Positions 7,165 through 15,590 are shown, counted from the stretch's first letter. The stretch: DNA of 32,527 nucleotides from Gammaproteobacteria bacterium (GCA_024638385.1 JAHEKJ010000033.1:1-32527), one strand, 5' to 3'. The notes: a model not told the origin generated them from the letters alone. Translations and numbers: made by a program.

Positions 7165-8373
7165 ATGCAGCGACAACAGATCGGCTTTCTCTATCTCAAC
7201 ATAGGGCATTTTCTCGACCATCTGGTGATGCTGATCTTCGCCACGGTCGCGGCCGTGCGCCTGACGCAGGACTGGGGCCTGAGCTATGCCGAGCTGGTTC
7301 CCTACGCGACCCCGGGGTTCATCGCCTTCGGCGCCGGCGCGATCGTCGCCGGCTGGATCGCCGACCGCTGGAGCCGCGAAGGCATGATCGCGATCTTTTT
7401 CTTCGGCATCGGCGCAAGCTCGATTTTCGCCGGCTTCGCCGACACGCCGCTCGAGATGGCGCTGTGCCTGACGCTGATCGGCGCGTTCGCGGCGATTTAT
7501 CACCCGGTCGGCCTGTCGCTGGTCGTGCAGGGGCGCGAGCGCACCGGCATGCCGCTCGCGGTCAACGGCGTTTACGGCAATCTCGGCGTCGCCTGCGCCG
7601 CGTTACTGACCGGATTCCTGATCGACGCCGCCGGCTGGCGCAGCGCATTCTTCGTTCCCGGGGTGGTATCGCTCGCGCTCGGTTGCGGTTACCTGTGGCA
7701 GCTGCGCGCGGAGCGCCTCGAAATCCTGGCGGCGCCCGCGGCGAACCGTCCGGCATCCGCGCCGTCCGAGGCGACGATATCGCGGCAGACGCTCGTCGTC
7801 GTGTTCGCGATAATCTTTTTCACGACCGCGCTCGGCGGGTTGATCTTCCAGAGCACGACCTTCGCGCTGCCGCGGATCTTCGCAGAGCGCCTGACCGGTC
7901 TCGCCGACAGCGCGACCTCGGTCGGCGCCTGGGCCTTCGTCGTGTTCGCGCTGGCCGCGGTTGCGCAGCTGGTCGTCGGCTACCTCGTCGACCGGCACTC
8001 GATCCGGTTCGTGTTTGCCGCGGTCGCGCTGCTGCAGGCGATCCTGTTCGCGATCATGACCCGGCTCGACGGCATCGCCGCACTGGTCGTCGCGGCCGGC
8101 TTCATGTTCGTCGTCTTCGGCCAGATTCCGATCAACGACGTGCTCGTCGGGCGGTTGGCGAAGAGCCATTGGCGCAGCCGCGCCTACGCGCTGCGCTACG
8201 TCGTGACCTTCAGCGTGATGGCTTCGGCGGTGCCGCTGATCGGCTGGGTTCACGGCCGCTGGGGCTTCAGCCGCCTGTTCGAGATCCTCGCCTTCGCCGC
8301 GGCGCTGATCTTCGTCGCGGTGTTGCTGTTGCCGTCGGCCGCGCGCTACGCGCGCGCCCGGCGCGTGACCTGA
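7165..8373 (+). CDS. MFS transporter
   Basis: I take the start at ATG 7165 (402 residues). An upstream extension to 6994 is possible but runs into the start of the divergent SDR gene and has low-complexity sequence. The protein has about twelve hydrophobic segments with a cytoplasmic middle loop near residues 185-205, rich in Ala, Pro and Ser. The A-type motif between helices 2 and 3 reads GWIADRWSREG. Other signs are AIYHPVGLSLV, NGVYGNLGVA and GYLVDRHS. Major facilitator proteins exchange small solutes across the inner membrane. The substrate cannot be predicted. Its stop is 15 bp before the spermidine-synthase-like gene, so the two are probably co-transcribed. Confidence 0.88.
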   Translation: MQRQQIGFLYLNIGHFLDHLVMLIFATVAAVRLTQDWGLSYAELVPYATPGFIAFGAGAIVAGWIADRWSREGMIAIFFFGIGASSIFAGFADTPLEMALCLTLIGAFAAIYHPVGLSLVVQGRERTGMPLAVNGVYGNLGVACAALLTGFLIDAAGWRSAFFVPGVVSLALGCGYLWQLRAERLEILAAPAANRPASAPSEATISRQTLVVVFAIIFFTTALGGLIFQSTTFALPRIFAERLTGLADSATSVGAWAFVVFALAAVAQLVVGYLVDRHSIRFVFAAVALLQAILFAIMTRLDGIAALVVAAGFMFVVFGQIPINDVLVGRLAKSHWRSRAYALRYVVTFSVMASAVPLIGWVHGRWGFSRLFEILAFAAALIFVAVLLLPSAARYARARRVT

Positions 8374-8388
8374 ATCCTGGCCCCGGGG

Positions 8389-9921
8389 ATGCGACCCGAT
8401 TCGCACCGCTCGCGGCTCGCCTGGTACGGTTTCACCGTATTCGTGAGTTCGGCGATCCTGCTCGTGCTCGAGATCACCGCCGGCCGCCTGATTGCGCCCT
8501 ACGTCGGCGTCACGCTATACAGCTGGACGTCGATCATCGGCGTGGTCCTCGCCGGCCTGTCGCTCGGCAACTGGCTCGGCGGTCGCTGGGCCGATCGCGG
8601 TGGCGACGAGGGCAGCACCGGTATCGCGCTCGCGCTGGCCGCGGTCTTCAGCCTCGCAAGCCTGTTCACGCTGACGCTGATCGCGCCGTGGCTGCAGGCG
8701 AGCGGCCTCGATCTGATCAGCGCGAGCTTCGTCTACGTGCTGTGCCTGTTCTTCGTGCCGTCGCTGCTGCTCGGCATCCCGACGCCGCTGCTGACCACGC
8801 TTGCGCTGCGGCTGGATACCCGCACCGGCCACGTCGTCGGCCGCATGCACGCGCTGGCCGCGCTCGGCAGCATCGTCGGCACTTTCGTCACCGGCTTCGT
8901 GCTGATCCAGTACCTCGGGACGCGTGGCATCGTTATCCTGTCATCGGGGCTGCTGGCGCTGCTGGCAGTGCCGTTTCTCGCCCGGGCAAGCTGGCGCGGG
9001 CGCCTGTCACTGCTGGCACTCGCCGTGCTGACCGCTGCTGCGATCGGCCTGCGCGACGGCTACGCCGGCCCGTGCGACGCCGAGAGCAGTTATTTTTGCC
9101 TGCGCGTCGTCGATGCGTCGGCCGACGCGCCGCACGGCCGAGCCAATGCGCTGATCCTCGACCACCTGCTGCACGGGATCAATCACCTCGACGAGCCGGC
9201 GCTGCTGATCGCGCCTTACGTGCACTTGATGCAGGAGCTGGCGATGCGGCATTTCGCGCCGGACCGGTTCGAAAAGCTCGCCTGGTTTTTCGCCGGTGGC
9301 GGCGCCTACACGCAGCCGCGCGCGATCCGGGCACTGACGCCGGCTGCCGCGATCACCGTCGCCGAGCTCGATCCGCTGGTCACGCGTATCGCCGCCGAAA
9401 GACTCGATGTCGATCCCGCCGACTTCACGATCCACCACGGCGACGCGCGCGCGACACTCGCGCGCGAGCCCCCGGGCAGCTACGACGTGGTCGTCACCGA
9501 CGCGTTTCACGACATCGCGATCCCGTATCACCTGGTCACGCGCGAATACGCTTCGCTGGCGAAGTCGCGGCTGCGAGCCGGCGGACTGCTCGTCTTCAAC
9601 GTCGTCGACGCCTTTCCCGACCCGCGCATGGTCAAGGCGCTGGTCAAGACGCTGCGGCTCGAGTTTGCCGCGGTCGACGTCTGGCTCGATCGTATTCCCG
9701 ACCGGCCCGAGCGCATGACCTACGTCATCGCCGCGAGCGACCGCGCGCATGCCGGCGATGTCATCGAGGCCCGTCACGGCCTGCGGCGCGCCTGGCTTCG
9801 GATCAACGAGCCGTTGTTCCGCACCGGCACGCCGCTTGCCGAAGTGCCCGCGTTCAGCGACGACTTCGTGCCGGTCGAGCGCATGATCGCCGGTCTGTTG
9901 CTGCGCGACGAGGGCCGCTAA
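8389..9921 (+). CDS. Membrane-anchored spermidine-synthase-like protein
   Basis: The 510-residue protein has two parts. Residues about 10-215 hold six or seven hydrophobic helices and include LLVLEITAGRLIAPYVG, a hallmark of the so-called fused spermidine synthase family. The C-terminal part is a class I methyltransferase-like aminopropyltransferase fold with FFAGGGAYTQPRAI in place of the usual GGGDG loop, VAELDPLV with an acidic ribose-binding residue, HHGDARATL, and VVTDAFHDIAIPYHLVTREY. Polyamine synthesis is not proven: the GGGDG Asp is replaced by Ala-Tyr, so the cofactor may still bind while the substrate differs. It follows the MFS gene by 15 bp. Confidence 0.85.
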   Translation: MRPDSHRSRLAWYGFTVFVSSAILLVLEITAGRLIAPYVGVTLYSWTSIIGVVLAGLSLGNWLGGRWADRGGDEGSTGIALALAAVFSLASLFTLTLIAPWLQASGLDLISASFVYVLCLFFVPSLLLGIPTPLLTTLALRLDTRTGHVVGRMHALAALGSIVGTFVTGFVLIQYLGTRGIVILSSGLLALLAVPFLARASWRGRLSLLALAVLTAAAIGLRDGYAGPCDAESSYFCLRVVDASADAPHGRANALILDHLLHGINHLDEPALLIAPYVHLMQELAMRHFAPDRFEKLAWFFAGGGAYTQPRAIRALTPAAAITVAELDPLVTRIAAERLDVDPADFTIHHGDARATLAREPPGSYDVVVTDAFHDIAIPYHLVTREYASLAKSRLRAGGLLVFNVVDAFPDPRMVKALVKTLRLEFAAVDVWLDRIPDRPERMTYVIAASDRAHAGDVIEARHGLRRAWLRINEPLFRTGTPLAEVPAFSDDFVPVERMIAGLLLRDEGR

Positions 9922-10039
9922 GGCGCGTCGAACGGCGTCGCCGCGCGGCAATCTGTCGGCGTCGCGGTCGCGTATGAGTTAGAATACCCGGTCCGACCGA
10001 ACTGCCAGTCGACCGGCAATCATCGCCAGCGAGAATGCC

Positions 10040-11104
10040 ATGAACAAACATCGAATCCTGATCCTGGGCGCGTCCTACGGGTCGCTGCTCGCCACCAAGC
10101 TCGCGCTTGCGGGCCACGACGTGCACCTGATATGCCTGCCCGACGAAGCCGACGCGATCAATCGCGACGGCGTGCTCGTGCGCCTGCCGGTGCGCGGCCG
10201 CGACGCGCCGGTCGAGGTCGCATCGAAGGGTCTGCCCGGCAAGATCAGCGCCGGAGACCCGGTCTCGGCCGATGTCGACGGCTTCGACCTCGTCGCGCTG
10301 GCGATGCAGGAGCCGCAGTACCGCCACGACGTAATCCGGGACTTGTTGCAACGCGTCGCCGACGCCGGCAAGCCCTGCATGTCGATCATGAACATGCCGC
10401 CGCTGGCCTACCTGCGGCGCATTCCCGGGCTCGATGGCGATCGGTTGCGCGCATGCTATGCCGACGCGAGCGTCTGGGACCCGTTCGACCCGGCGCTGGT
10501 GACGCTGTGCAGCCCCGATCCGCAAGCCTTCCGCCCGCCCGGCGAACCGGTCAACGTGCTGCAGGTGACCTTGCCGACCAACTTCAAGGCCGCGCGCTTC
10601 GACGACGACGCGCATACCGAACTGCTGCGCACGCTCGAGCGCGACATCGAGGCCGCGACTTTCCGCGTCGGCGACGAGGACGTCGCGCTGCCGGTCAAGC
10701 TCAAGGTACACGAGTCGATCTTCGTGCCTATGGCCAAGTGGAGTATGCTGCTGACCGGCAACTACCGCTGCGTGCAGCACGACCAGATGATCCCGATCCG
10801 TGATGCGGTGCACTCCGATCTCGACGAATCGCGCCGCATCTACGACTGGGTCGGCGACCTGTGCGTATCGCTCGGCGCCGCGCGCGAAGACCTGGTCCCG
10901 TTCGAGAAATACGCGAAGGCTGCCGAGGGCCTCGCCAAGCCGTCGTCGGCGGCGCGCGCGCTCGACGCGGGCGCACCGTTCATCGAGCGCGTCGACCTGC
11001 TGGTCAAGACGATCGCGCAGGAGAAAGGGCTGCAGGATGCCGCGATCGACCTGATCGTCGACCGGGTCGAGCACCACCTGCAAAAGAACCGCGCCGCGGC
11101 CTGA
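10040..11104 (+). CDS. Ketopantoate-reductase-like / opine-dehydrogenase-like oxidoreductase
   Basis: The 354-residue protein opens with a Rossmann dinucleotide-binding region, RILILGASYGSLLATKLALAGHDV, of the GxGxxG type with Ser and Ala substitutions (GASYGS). The rest fits the two-domain 6-phosphogluconate-dehydrogenase-like fold shared by ketopantoate reductases and opine dehydrogenases: a nucleotide domain to about residue 180, then a helical domain with FVPMAKWSMLLTGNYRC. Those enzymes reduce a 2-oxo or imine group using NAD(P)H. I cannot assign a substrate, and it is not a standard PanE. A -10-like TAGAATA lies about 60 bp upstream. It stands alone, 107 bp before the next gene. Confidence 0.6.
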   Translation: MNKHRILILGASYGSLLATKLALAGHDVHLICLPDEADAINRDGVLVRLPVRGRDAPVEVASKGLPGKISAGDPVSADVDGFDLVALAMQEPQYRHDVIRDLLQRVADAGKPCMSIMNMPPLAYLRRIPGLDGDRLRACYADASVWDPFDPALVTLCSPDPQAFRPPGEPVNVLQVTLPTNFKAARFDDDAHTELLRTLERDIEAATFRVGDEDVALPVKLKVHESIFVPMAKWSMLLTGNYRCVQHDQMIPIRDAVHSDLDESRRIYDWVGDLCVSLGAAREDLVPFEKYAKAAEGLAKPSSAARALDAGAPFIERVDLLVKTIAQEKGLQDAAIDLIVDRVEHHLQKNRAAA

Positions 11105-11212
11105 CGCCGCACCCGGCGTTGACCTCGGTCAATGAAACTCGCGCGGGCGCTGCCGCGGACCCGCGACGGGCTCTATAATGGTCACTTTTCCGCTACTGGA
11201 GGACTGGGATCG

Positions 11213-11719
11213 ATGATTTCCATGCGTTCGTTGTTTTTCTGCTTGCTGGGCCTTGCGTTGATCGCCGGCCCGACGCGTGCCGACGAGCACGCATTGTTCG
11301 CGACGCAGTCGCTGACGCCGGAGATCGCGTTGAAGGCGATGCGCGCGGCGCTCGGCAAGTGCCGCGCCGAGGGGTACCAGGTCGCGGTTGCGGTGGTCGA
11401 CCGCGCCGGCAACCTGCAGGCGCTGGTGCGCGACCGTTTCGCCGGCGCGCACACGCCCGAATCCGCTCGGCGCAAGGCCTGGACCGCGACCAGCTTTCGC
11501 ACCAACACGACCGAGCTCGCCGAACTCACCCAGTCGGGCAACCCCCAGTCGGGGATCCGCCATATCGGCGGCGCGCTGATGCTCGGCGGCGGCGTGCTGA
11601 TCGAGGCCGGCGGCTCGCTGGTCGGCGCGATCGGCGTGTCCGGTGCGCCGGGCGGCGACGCCGACGATTTGTGCGCGCTCGCCGGGGTCGAGGCGATCGA
11701 GGAGGATATCGGATTCTGA
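11213..11719 (+). CDS. Exported GlcG/HbpS-family (DUF336) protein
   Basis: I use ATG 11213 (168 residues), preceded by GGAGG. A -10 box TATAAT lies at 11174-11179, within the longer possible reading frame, which argues against an earlier start. Residues 1-22 are a Sec signal peptide (RSLFFCLLGLALIAGPTRA). The mature part matches the GlcG/HbpS family: LTPEIALKAMRAALGKCRAEG, VAVAVVDRAGNLQALVRDR, SARRKAWTATSFRTNT and a glycine-rich GGALMLGGGVLIEAGGSLVGAIGVSGAPGGDAD. Family members include heme-binding HbpS and proteins of the glycolate locus. A periplasmic heme-binding or small-molecule role is possible but not demonstrated. Confidence 0.82.
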   Translation: MISMRSLFFCLLGLALIAGPTRADEHALFATQSLTPEIALKAMRAALGKCRAEGYQVAVAVVDRAGNLQALVRDRFAGAHTPESARRKAWTATSFRTNTTELAELTQSGNPQSGIRHIGGALMLGGGVLIEAGGSLVGAIGVSGAPGGDADDLCALAGVEAIEEDIGF

Positions 11720-11785
11720 TTTTCGGCGGGCGCCGGTCCGGGCGAGAACCCGGGCCGGTGTCGCCGGTTGACGGGAGCTGAGGCC

Positions 11786-12268
11786 ATGCGCAAGAAATTG
11801 AGCCGTTCGCGGCTGCGGCGATTCGTTCGCGACGTATCGATCCACACGCCGTTCAGCCAGATGGTCGTGCTGCTGGTGGTCCTCTGGGTCGGTTTTTCGG
11901 CGGCCATCTACCTGGCGGAGCAGGGCAGTCCGGAGAGCTGGATCGATTCCTTCGGCAAGGCGCTCTACTGGGGCGTCGCCGCCTTTTCGACCGCCGGTAT
12001 CGCGGTGGTGCCGGTATCCGACCTGGCGCAGCTGCTCGGCGCGATCTGGATAGTCGTCGGCTCGGTGCTGTTCTTCGGCGCGATCGTCGCGACGGTGACG
12101 ACCTACTTCATGCGCCCGATGCAGCGCCCGCACAAACGAATCATCGACACGATCGAGTACAACCTCGAACAGCTCGACGAGCTGACGCTCGATGAGCTCG
12201 ACCTGCTGAAGGAAACGGTCGACACGCTGATCGAACACGTCGAACAACTCAAGCTGCGGCATACCTGA
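11786..12268 (+). CDS. Two-helix channel-like membrane protein lacking the K+ selectivity filter
   Basis: The 160-residue protein starts at ATG 11786 behind GGGAGCTGAGG. It begins with a basic stretch. TM1 is at about 26-44 (VVLLVVLWVGFSAAIYL), a re-entrant pore-helix-like segment at about 57-68 (FGKALYWGVAAF) and TM2 at about 81-108. A C-terminal acidic helix (118-157) has Leu spacing consistent with a coiled coil. The TM1-pore-TM2 layout is that of Ion_trans_2 potassium channels, but the filter position reads STAGIAVVP instead of TVGYGD. It therefore cannot be a normal K+ channel. It may be a channel relative with changed selectivity or a structural or sensor protein. The gene is 66 bp downstream of the GlcG-like gene and may share its transcript. 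Confidence 0.6.
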   Translation: MRKKLSRSRLRRFVRDVSIHTPFSQMVVLLVVLWVGFSAAIYLAEQGSPESWIDSFGKALYWGVAAFSTAGIAVVPVSDLAQLLGAIWIVVGSVLFFGAIVATVTTYFMRPMQRPHKRIIDTIEYNLEQLDELTLDELDLLKETVDTLIEHVEQLKLRHT

Positions 12269-12357
12269 GGTTTACCCGCACCGCATTCGGCCTACAATGC
12301 GCGCGCGATCGTGCTTATAATCCGGTCGCATCGTCTCCCGCAACCTGGGCAACCGCG

Positions 12358-13587
12358 TTGGTCAAATATTCCCCCAAGTCGATCGACCTGCAGCAGCGGC
12401 TGCAGGTGTTCATGGATGCCGAGATTCATCCGAACGAGGCCACGCGCGCGGCGCAGCTGGCCGCGGCCGAGGATCGTTTCGCGCCGCTGCCGCTGGTCGA
12501 GGAGCTGAAAGCCAAAGCGAAGGCGGCGGGGCTGTGGAACCTGTTCATACCCGAATCGCACGCCGGGTACAGCGATCACGGCGGCCTCTCCAACCTCGAC
12601 TACTACGCGCTCGCCGAGACCATGGGGCGAGTGTTGTGGGCGGCCGAGGTCTTCAACTGCAGCGCGCCGGATACCGGCAACATGGAAGTGCTGATGAATT
12701 TCGCCACGCCGGCGCAGCAAAAACAGTGGCTCGAGCCGCTGCTCGCGGGCGAGATCCGCTCGTCCTATGCGATGACCGAACCGCAGGTCGCCTCGAGCGA
12801 CGCGACCAATATCGAGCTGTCGCTGCGGCGCGACGGCGACGAGTGGGTCATCGACGGGCGCAAGTGGTTCATCACCGGCGCGATGAACACGCGCTGCAAG
12901 ATCTTCATCGTCATGGGCAAGTCGGACCCGGACAACCCCGACCGGCACAAGCAGCAAACACAGATCCTCGTGCCGCGCGACGCGCCCGGCGTCGAGGTCG
13001 TGCGCGCGCTGACGACGCTCGGCTACGACGACGCGCCGCTCGGCCACGCCGAGCTGCGTTTCGACGGCGTGCGCGTGCCGGCAGAAAACGTGCTCGCGGG
13101 GCCGGGGCGCGGCTTCGAGATTGCCCAGAGCCGGCTCGGCCCGGGGCGCATGCACCACTGCATGCGCCTGGTCGGCGCGGCGCAGCGCGCGCTCGAGATC
13201 ACCTGCGCGCGAGTGCAAACCCGCAGCACCTTCGGCCGCCGGCTGGCGCAGCACCAGTCGGTGCGAGAGGACATCGCGCGTAGTTTCAGCGAGATCGAGA
13301 TGGCGCGACTGCTGGTGCAGCGGACCTGCGCACGCATGGACGAGGTCGGCGCGCAGGCCGCGCGCGACCTGATCGCGGCGAGCAAGACCAGCGTGCCGCC
13401 GATGGTGCAGGCGATCCTCGACCGCTGCATGCAGATGCACGGCGCGGCCGGGCTGTCGGGCGACTTCTTCCTCGCCGAGGCATTCAACTACGCGCGCTGG
13501 TGCCGCCAGGCCGACGGTCCCGAGCAGGTCCACTGGATGGCGCTCGGCAAGCAGCTCATCGAGCGCTACGCCGGCGACGCCGGATGA
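12358..13587 (+). CDS. Acyl-CoA dehydrogenase (ACAD10/11-like)
   Basis: The 409-residue protein carries the acyl-CoA dehydrogenase domains in order: N-terminal helices, the FAD-contacting YAMTEPQVASSD and WFITGAMN of the middle beta domain, and the C-terminal helical domain with RSTFGRRLAQHQ and QMHGAAGLSGDF, ending RQADGPEQVHWMALGK. It oxidises an acyl-CoA to the enoyl-CoA and passes electrons to ETF. The sequence type resembles the dehydrogenase half of mammalian ACAD10/ACAD11. The start is a TTG at 12358 without a good ribosome site; a TATAAT at 12316-12321 lies 36 bp upstream, so the mRNA leader is very short. Its stop overlaps the ATG of the kinase gene, as expected for a functional pair. 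Confidence 0.9.
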   Translation: MVKYSPKSIDLQQRLQVFMDAEIHPNEATRAAQLAAAEDRFAPLPLVEELKAKAKAAGLWNLFIPESHAGYSDHGGLSNLDYYALAETMGRVLWAAEVFNCSAPDTGNMEVLMNFATPAQQKQWLEPLLAGEIRSSYAMTEPQVASSDATNIELSLRRDGDEWVIDGRKWFITGAMNTRCKIFIVMGKSDPDNPDRHKQQTQILVPRDAPGVEVVRALTTLGYDDAPLGHAELRFDGVRVPAENVLAGPGRGFEIAQSRLGPGRMHHCMRLVGAAQRALEITCARVQTRSTFGRRLAQHQSVREDIARSFSEIEMARLLVQRTCARMDEVGAQAARDLIAASKTSVPPMVQAILDRCMQMHGAAGLSGDFFLAEAFNYARWCRQADGPEQVHWMALGKQLIERYAGDAG

Positions 13588-14630
13588 GCGACGGCGGGCT
13601 CGACCTCGCCGCGCTCAATGCGTACCTGGCCGCGCAGGACGTCGAAATCGGCGCGATCGAGGCGGCGGAAAAGTTCGGTGACGGCCAGTCGAACCCGACG
13701 TTCCTGCTGACCACCGCGAGCGGGCGCTATGTGCTGCGGCGTCAGCCCGAGGGCGAGTTGCTGAAATCGGCGCACGCGGTCGACCGCGAGTTTCGCGTGA
13801 TGCGAGCGCTCGCGGAAACCGCCGTGCCGGTTCCGCGCGCGATCCACCTGTGCGCGGATCGTGCGGTGCTCGGCAGCCTGTTTTTCGTGATGAGCTACGA
13901 GCAGGGGCGAATCTTCTGGGACCCGACGCTGCCCGAGCTCGACGTGGCCGCGCGCGGCGCGATCTACGCCGAGACGAACCGCGTGCTCGCTGCGCTACAC
14001 GACGTCGACGTCGACGCGATCGGGCTCGCCGACTACGGCAAGCCGGGCAATTACTTCGAACGCCAGGTCAGCCGCTGGAGCCGGCAGTACCGCGCGACGG
14101 AAACGCGGCCGATCGCGGCGATGGAGCGGTTGATCGACTGGCTGCCGGCGCACCTGCCGCCCGACGACGGCCAGGTCAGCCTGATCCATGGCGACTACCG
14201 CCTCGACAACATCGTGTTTGCGCACAAGGCGCCGCGGGCGCGCGCGCTGCTCGACTGGGAACTATCGACGCTCGGTCATCCGTATGCCGACCTGGCGTAC
14301 CAGTGCATGCAGTGGCGCATGGATCGCGACGGCGCGCTGCCGGGGCTCGGCGCCGCCGATCGGGCCGCGCTCGGCATCCCGACCGAAGACGAGTACGTCG
14401 CGGCCTATTGCGCCCGGCGCGGCCTGGACGGCATCCCGCACTGGAATTTCTACCTCGTCTTCGGATTCTTCCGTTTCGCCGCGATCCTGCAGGGGGTGGG
14501 CAAGCGCGCGCTCGACGGCAACGCGTCGAGTGACAAGGCTTTCGCCTACGGCGCGTTGGCGCCGCGGCTCGCCGGGATGGCGCTCGAGTTGATCGACCGG
14601 GCGCAAACGGGTAAAACCGGTTCATGTTGA
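13584..14630 (+). CDS. Aminoglycoside-phosphotransferase-like kinase (ACAD10/11 N-domain type)
   Basis: The start is ATG 13584, overlapping the dehydrogenase stop by 4 bases (ATGA), giving 348 residues. The fold is the APH/choline-kinase type: KFGDGQSNPTFLL at the nucleotide loop, YVLRRQPEG with the ATP-contacting Lys position replaced by Arg, the Brenner motif LIHGDYRLDNIVF with catalytic Asp, and ALLDWELSTLGHPYADLAY with the Mg-binding Asp. In mammalian ACAD10/11 the same kinase domain is fused to the dehydrogenase and phosphorylates 4-hydroxyacyl-CoA to let it enter beta-oxidation. The bacterial pair here could do the same, possibly on a lactone- or 4-hydroxyacid-derived CoA ester. This role is inferred from context. 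Confidence 0.88.
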   Translation: MSDGGLDLAALNAYLAAQDVEIGAIEAAEKFGDGQSNPTFLLTTASGRYVLRRQPEGELLKSAHAVDREFRVMRALAETAVPVPRAIHLCADRAVLGSLFFVMSYEQGRIFWDPTLPELDVAARGAIYAETNRVLAALHDVDVDAIGLADYGKPGNYFERQVSRWSRQYRATETRPIAAMERLIDWLPAHLPPDDGQVSLIHGDYRLDNIVFAHKAPRARALLDWELSTLGHPYADLAYQCMQWRMDRDGALPGLGAADRAALGIPTEDEYVAAYCARRGLDGIPHWNFYLVFGFFRFAAILQGVGKRALDGNASSDKAFAYGALAPRLAGMALELIDRAQTGKTGSC

Positions 14631-14646
14631 TTTCGAGAGGCGAGGC

Positions 14647-15096
14647 ATGCTGACCGCCACCCAGCGAATCCGGGTCGAATGGGGCGAATGCGACCCGGCC
14701 GGCATCATCTTCAACCCGAATTACTACCTGTGGATGGATTCGGGCACCCATGCGTTGATCGCCGCGGCCGGCTTCGACCTGTTCGCCAACATTTACCGCG
14801 ACCCGCTGTTCCGCGGCTGCCCGCTGGTCGCGAGCAACATGGAGTTCCGGCGGCCGCTGTATCTCGGCGAGGTCGCCGTGTGCGCGTCGCGGGTCGAGAA
14901 GTTCGGCAACACGTCGTTCACGGTTGCGCACGAGTTTTTCCGCGGCGACGAGCCCGAGGCGGTCGCGCGCGGCAGCGAGGTGCGGGTCTGGGGGTACGCC
15001 GACGCCGAGGAGCCGACGAAGCTGCGCGCGGCGCGAATGCCGGACGCGCTGCGCGAGGCCTTGTCCGAGGATCGCCGCGTCGACGTTACCGTTTGA
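14647..15096 (+). CDS. Acyl-CoA thioesterase, 4-hydroxybenzoyl-CoA thioesterase (hotdog) family
   Basis: The 149-residue protein begins 16 bp after the kinase stop, behind GAGAGGCGAGGC. The N-terminal RVEWGECDPAGIIFNPNYYLWMD is the signature of Pseudomonas-type 4-hydroxybenzoyl-CoA thioesterases, with D16 of CDPAG as the likely catalytic acid. The length is normal for a single hotdog domain. It hydrolyses an acyl- or aroyl-CoA. The 4-hydroxybenzoyl substrate would fit the nearby 4-hydroxybenzoate pathway, but the immediate partners are the acyl-CoA dehydrogenase and kinase, so a hydroxyacyl-CoA is as likely. The family is secure and the substrate is not. Confidence 0.85.
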   Translation: MLTATQRIRVEWGECDPAGIIFNPNYYLWMDSGTHALIAAAGFDLFANIYRDPLFRGCPLVASNMEFRRPLYLGEVAVCASRVEKFGNTSFTVAHEFFRGDEPEAVARGSEVRVWGYADAEEPTKLRAARMPDALREALSEDRRVDVTV

Positions 15097-15145
15097 GCCG
15101 GCGAAGCCTTATAATTCATCGCAGTCGAACCCGAAGGAGCCGCCC

Positions 15146-15415
15146 GTGGTCACTTTCATCATCCTGATCAACACCGAGCACAACAAGATCACCGAGGTCG
15201 CGGAGCAGCTCGCCGACATGCCCGAGATCTCGGAAGTCTACTCGGTGACCGGCATTTACGACCTGGTTGCGATCGTGCGCACCAGGACCAACGACGACGT
15301 TGCCGAACTCGTGACCAACCACATCGGCCCGCTCGAGGGCATCAAGTCGACCGACACGATGCTCGCCTTCAAGACCTTCTCCCAGCACGACCTCGAATCC
15401 ATGTTTTCCCTCTGA
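15146..15415 (+). CDS. Stand-alone Lrp/AsnC ligand-binding (RAM) domain protein
   Basis: The protein is 89 residues from GTG 15146, behind GAAGGAGC. The whole chain is one RAM (regulation of amino-acid metabolism) domain: VTFIILINTEHNKITEVAEQ, then MPEISEVYSVTGIYDLVAIVR, and a C-terminal amphipathic segment. It lacks the helix-turn-helix of full-length Lrp/AsnC proteins (about 150-160 residues). Stand-alone versions assemble into ring-like oligomers and may bind small ligands or modulate full-length regulators. A TATAAT at 15110-15115 suggests its own promoter. The gene closes the dehydrogenase/kinase/thioesterase group, with a repeat element 41 bp downstream. Confidence 0.88.
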   Translation: MVTFIILINTEHNKITEVAEQLADMPEISEVYSVTGIYDLVAIVRTRTNDDVAELVTNHIGPLEGIKSTDTMLAFKTFSQHDLESMFSL

Positions 15416-15455
15416 CACGTCGTCGGGAGTCGCGCCAGCGCCGGCGCTACCTTCT

Positions 15456-15556
15456 CGTTATTGCGAGGAGCTCCGGCGCAAGCCGGGGCGCCGAAGTAAT
15501 CTCCTGTCTCCTGCCCAATCCCGAGGAGATCGCTTCGCAACGCTCGCGATGACACG
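15456..15556. repeat. Palindromic intergenic element, diverged copy 1
   Basis: The element begins CGTTATTGCGAGGAG and ends GCTCGCGATGACACG, with internal segments GAAGTAATCTCC and GGAGATCGCTTCGC. The same ordered parts occur in the copy at 16797-16888, so this is a diverged second copy with an expanded middle. It could fold into a long hairpin. It lies between convergent genes, just outside the marR end of the gentisate operon. Confidence 0.65.
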
Positions 15557-15590
15557 GTAGGCGCGAGTTTTTGATCTGAACAACAATTAT

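Noticed and set aside
7065..9977. A 970-codon open frame on the plus strand across the MFS and spermidine-synthase-like genes
   Set aside because: Its translation is extremely Arg-, Ala- and Gly-rich with no motif, and it overlaps two well-supported genes in another frame. Long empty frames are expected in GC-rich DNA.
9854..11083. 409-codon minus-strand open frame
   Set aside because: Antisense to the ketopantoate-reductase-like gene and rich in Val, Asp, Arg and Gln as is usual for shadow frames here.
11119..11179. TTGACC (11119) with TATAAT (11174) as a promoter pair
   Set aside because: The two boxes are about 49 bp apart, far from the 16-19 bp needed, so only the -10 box is mentioned.
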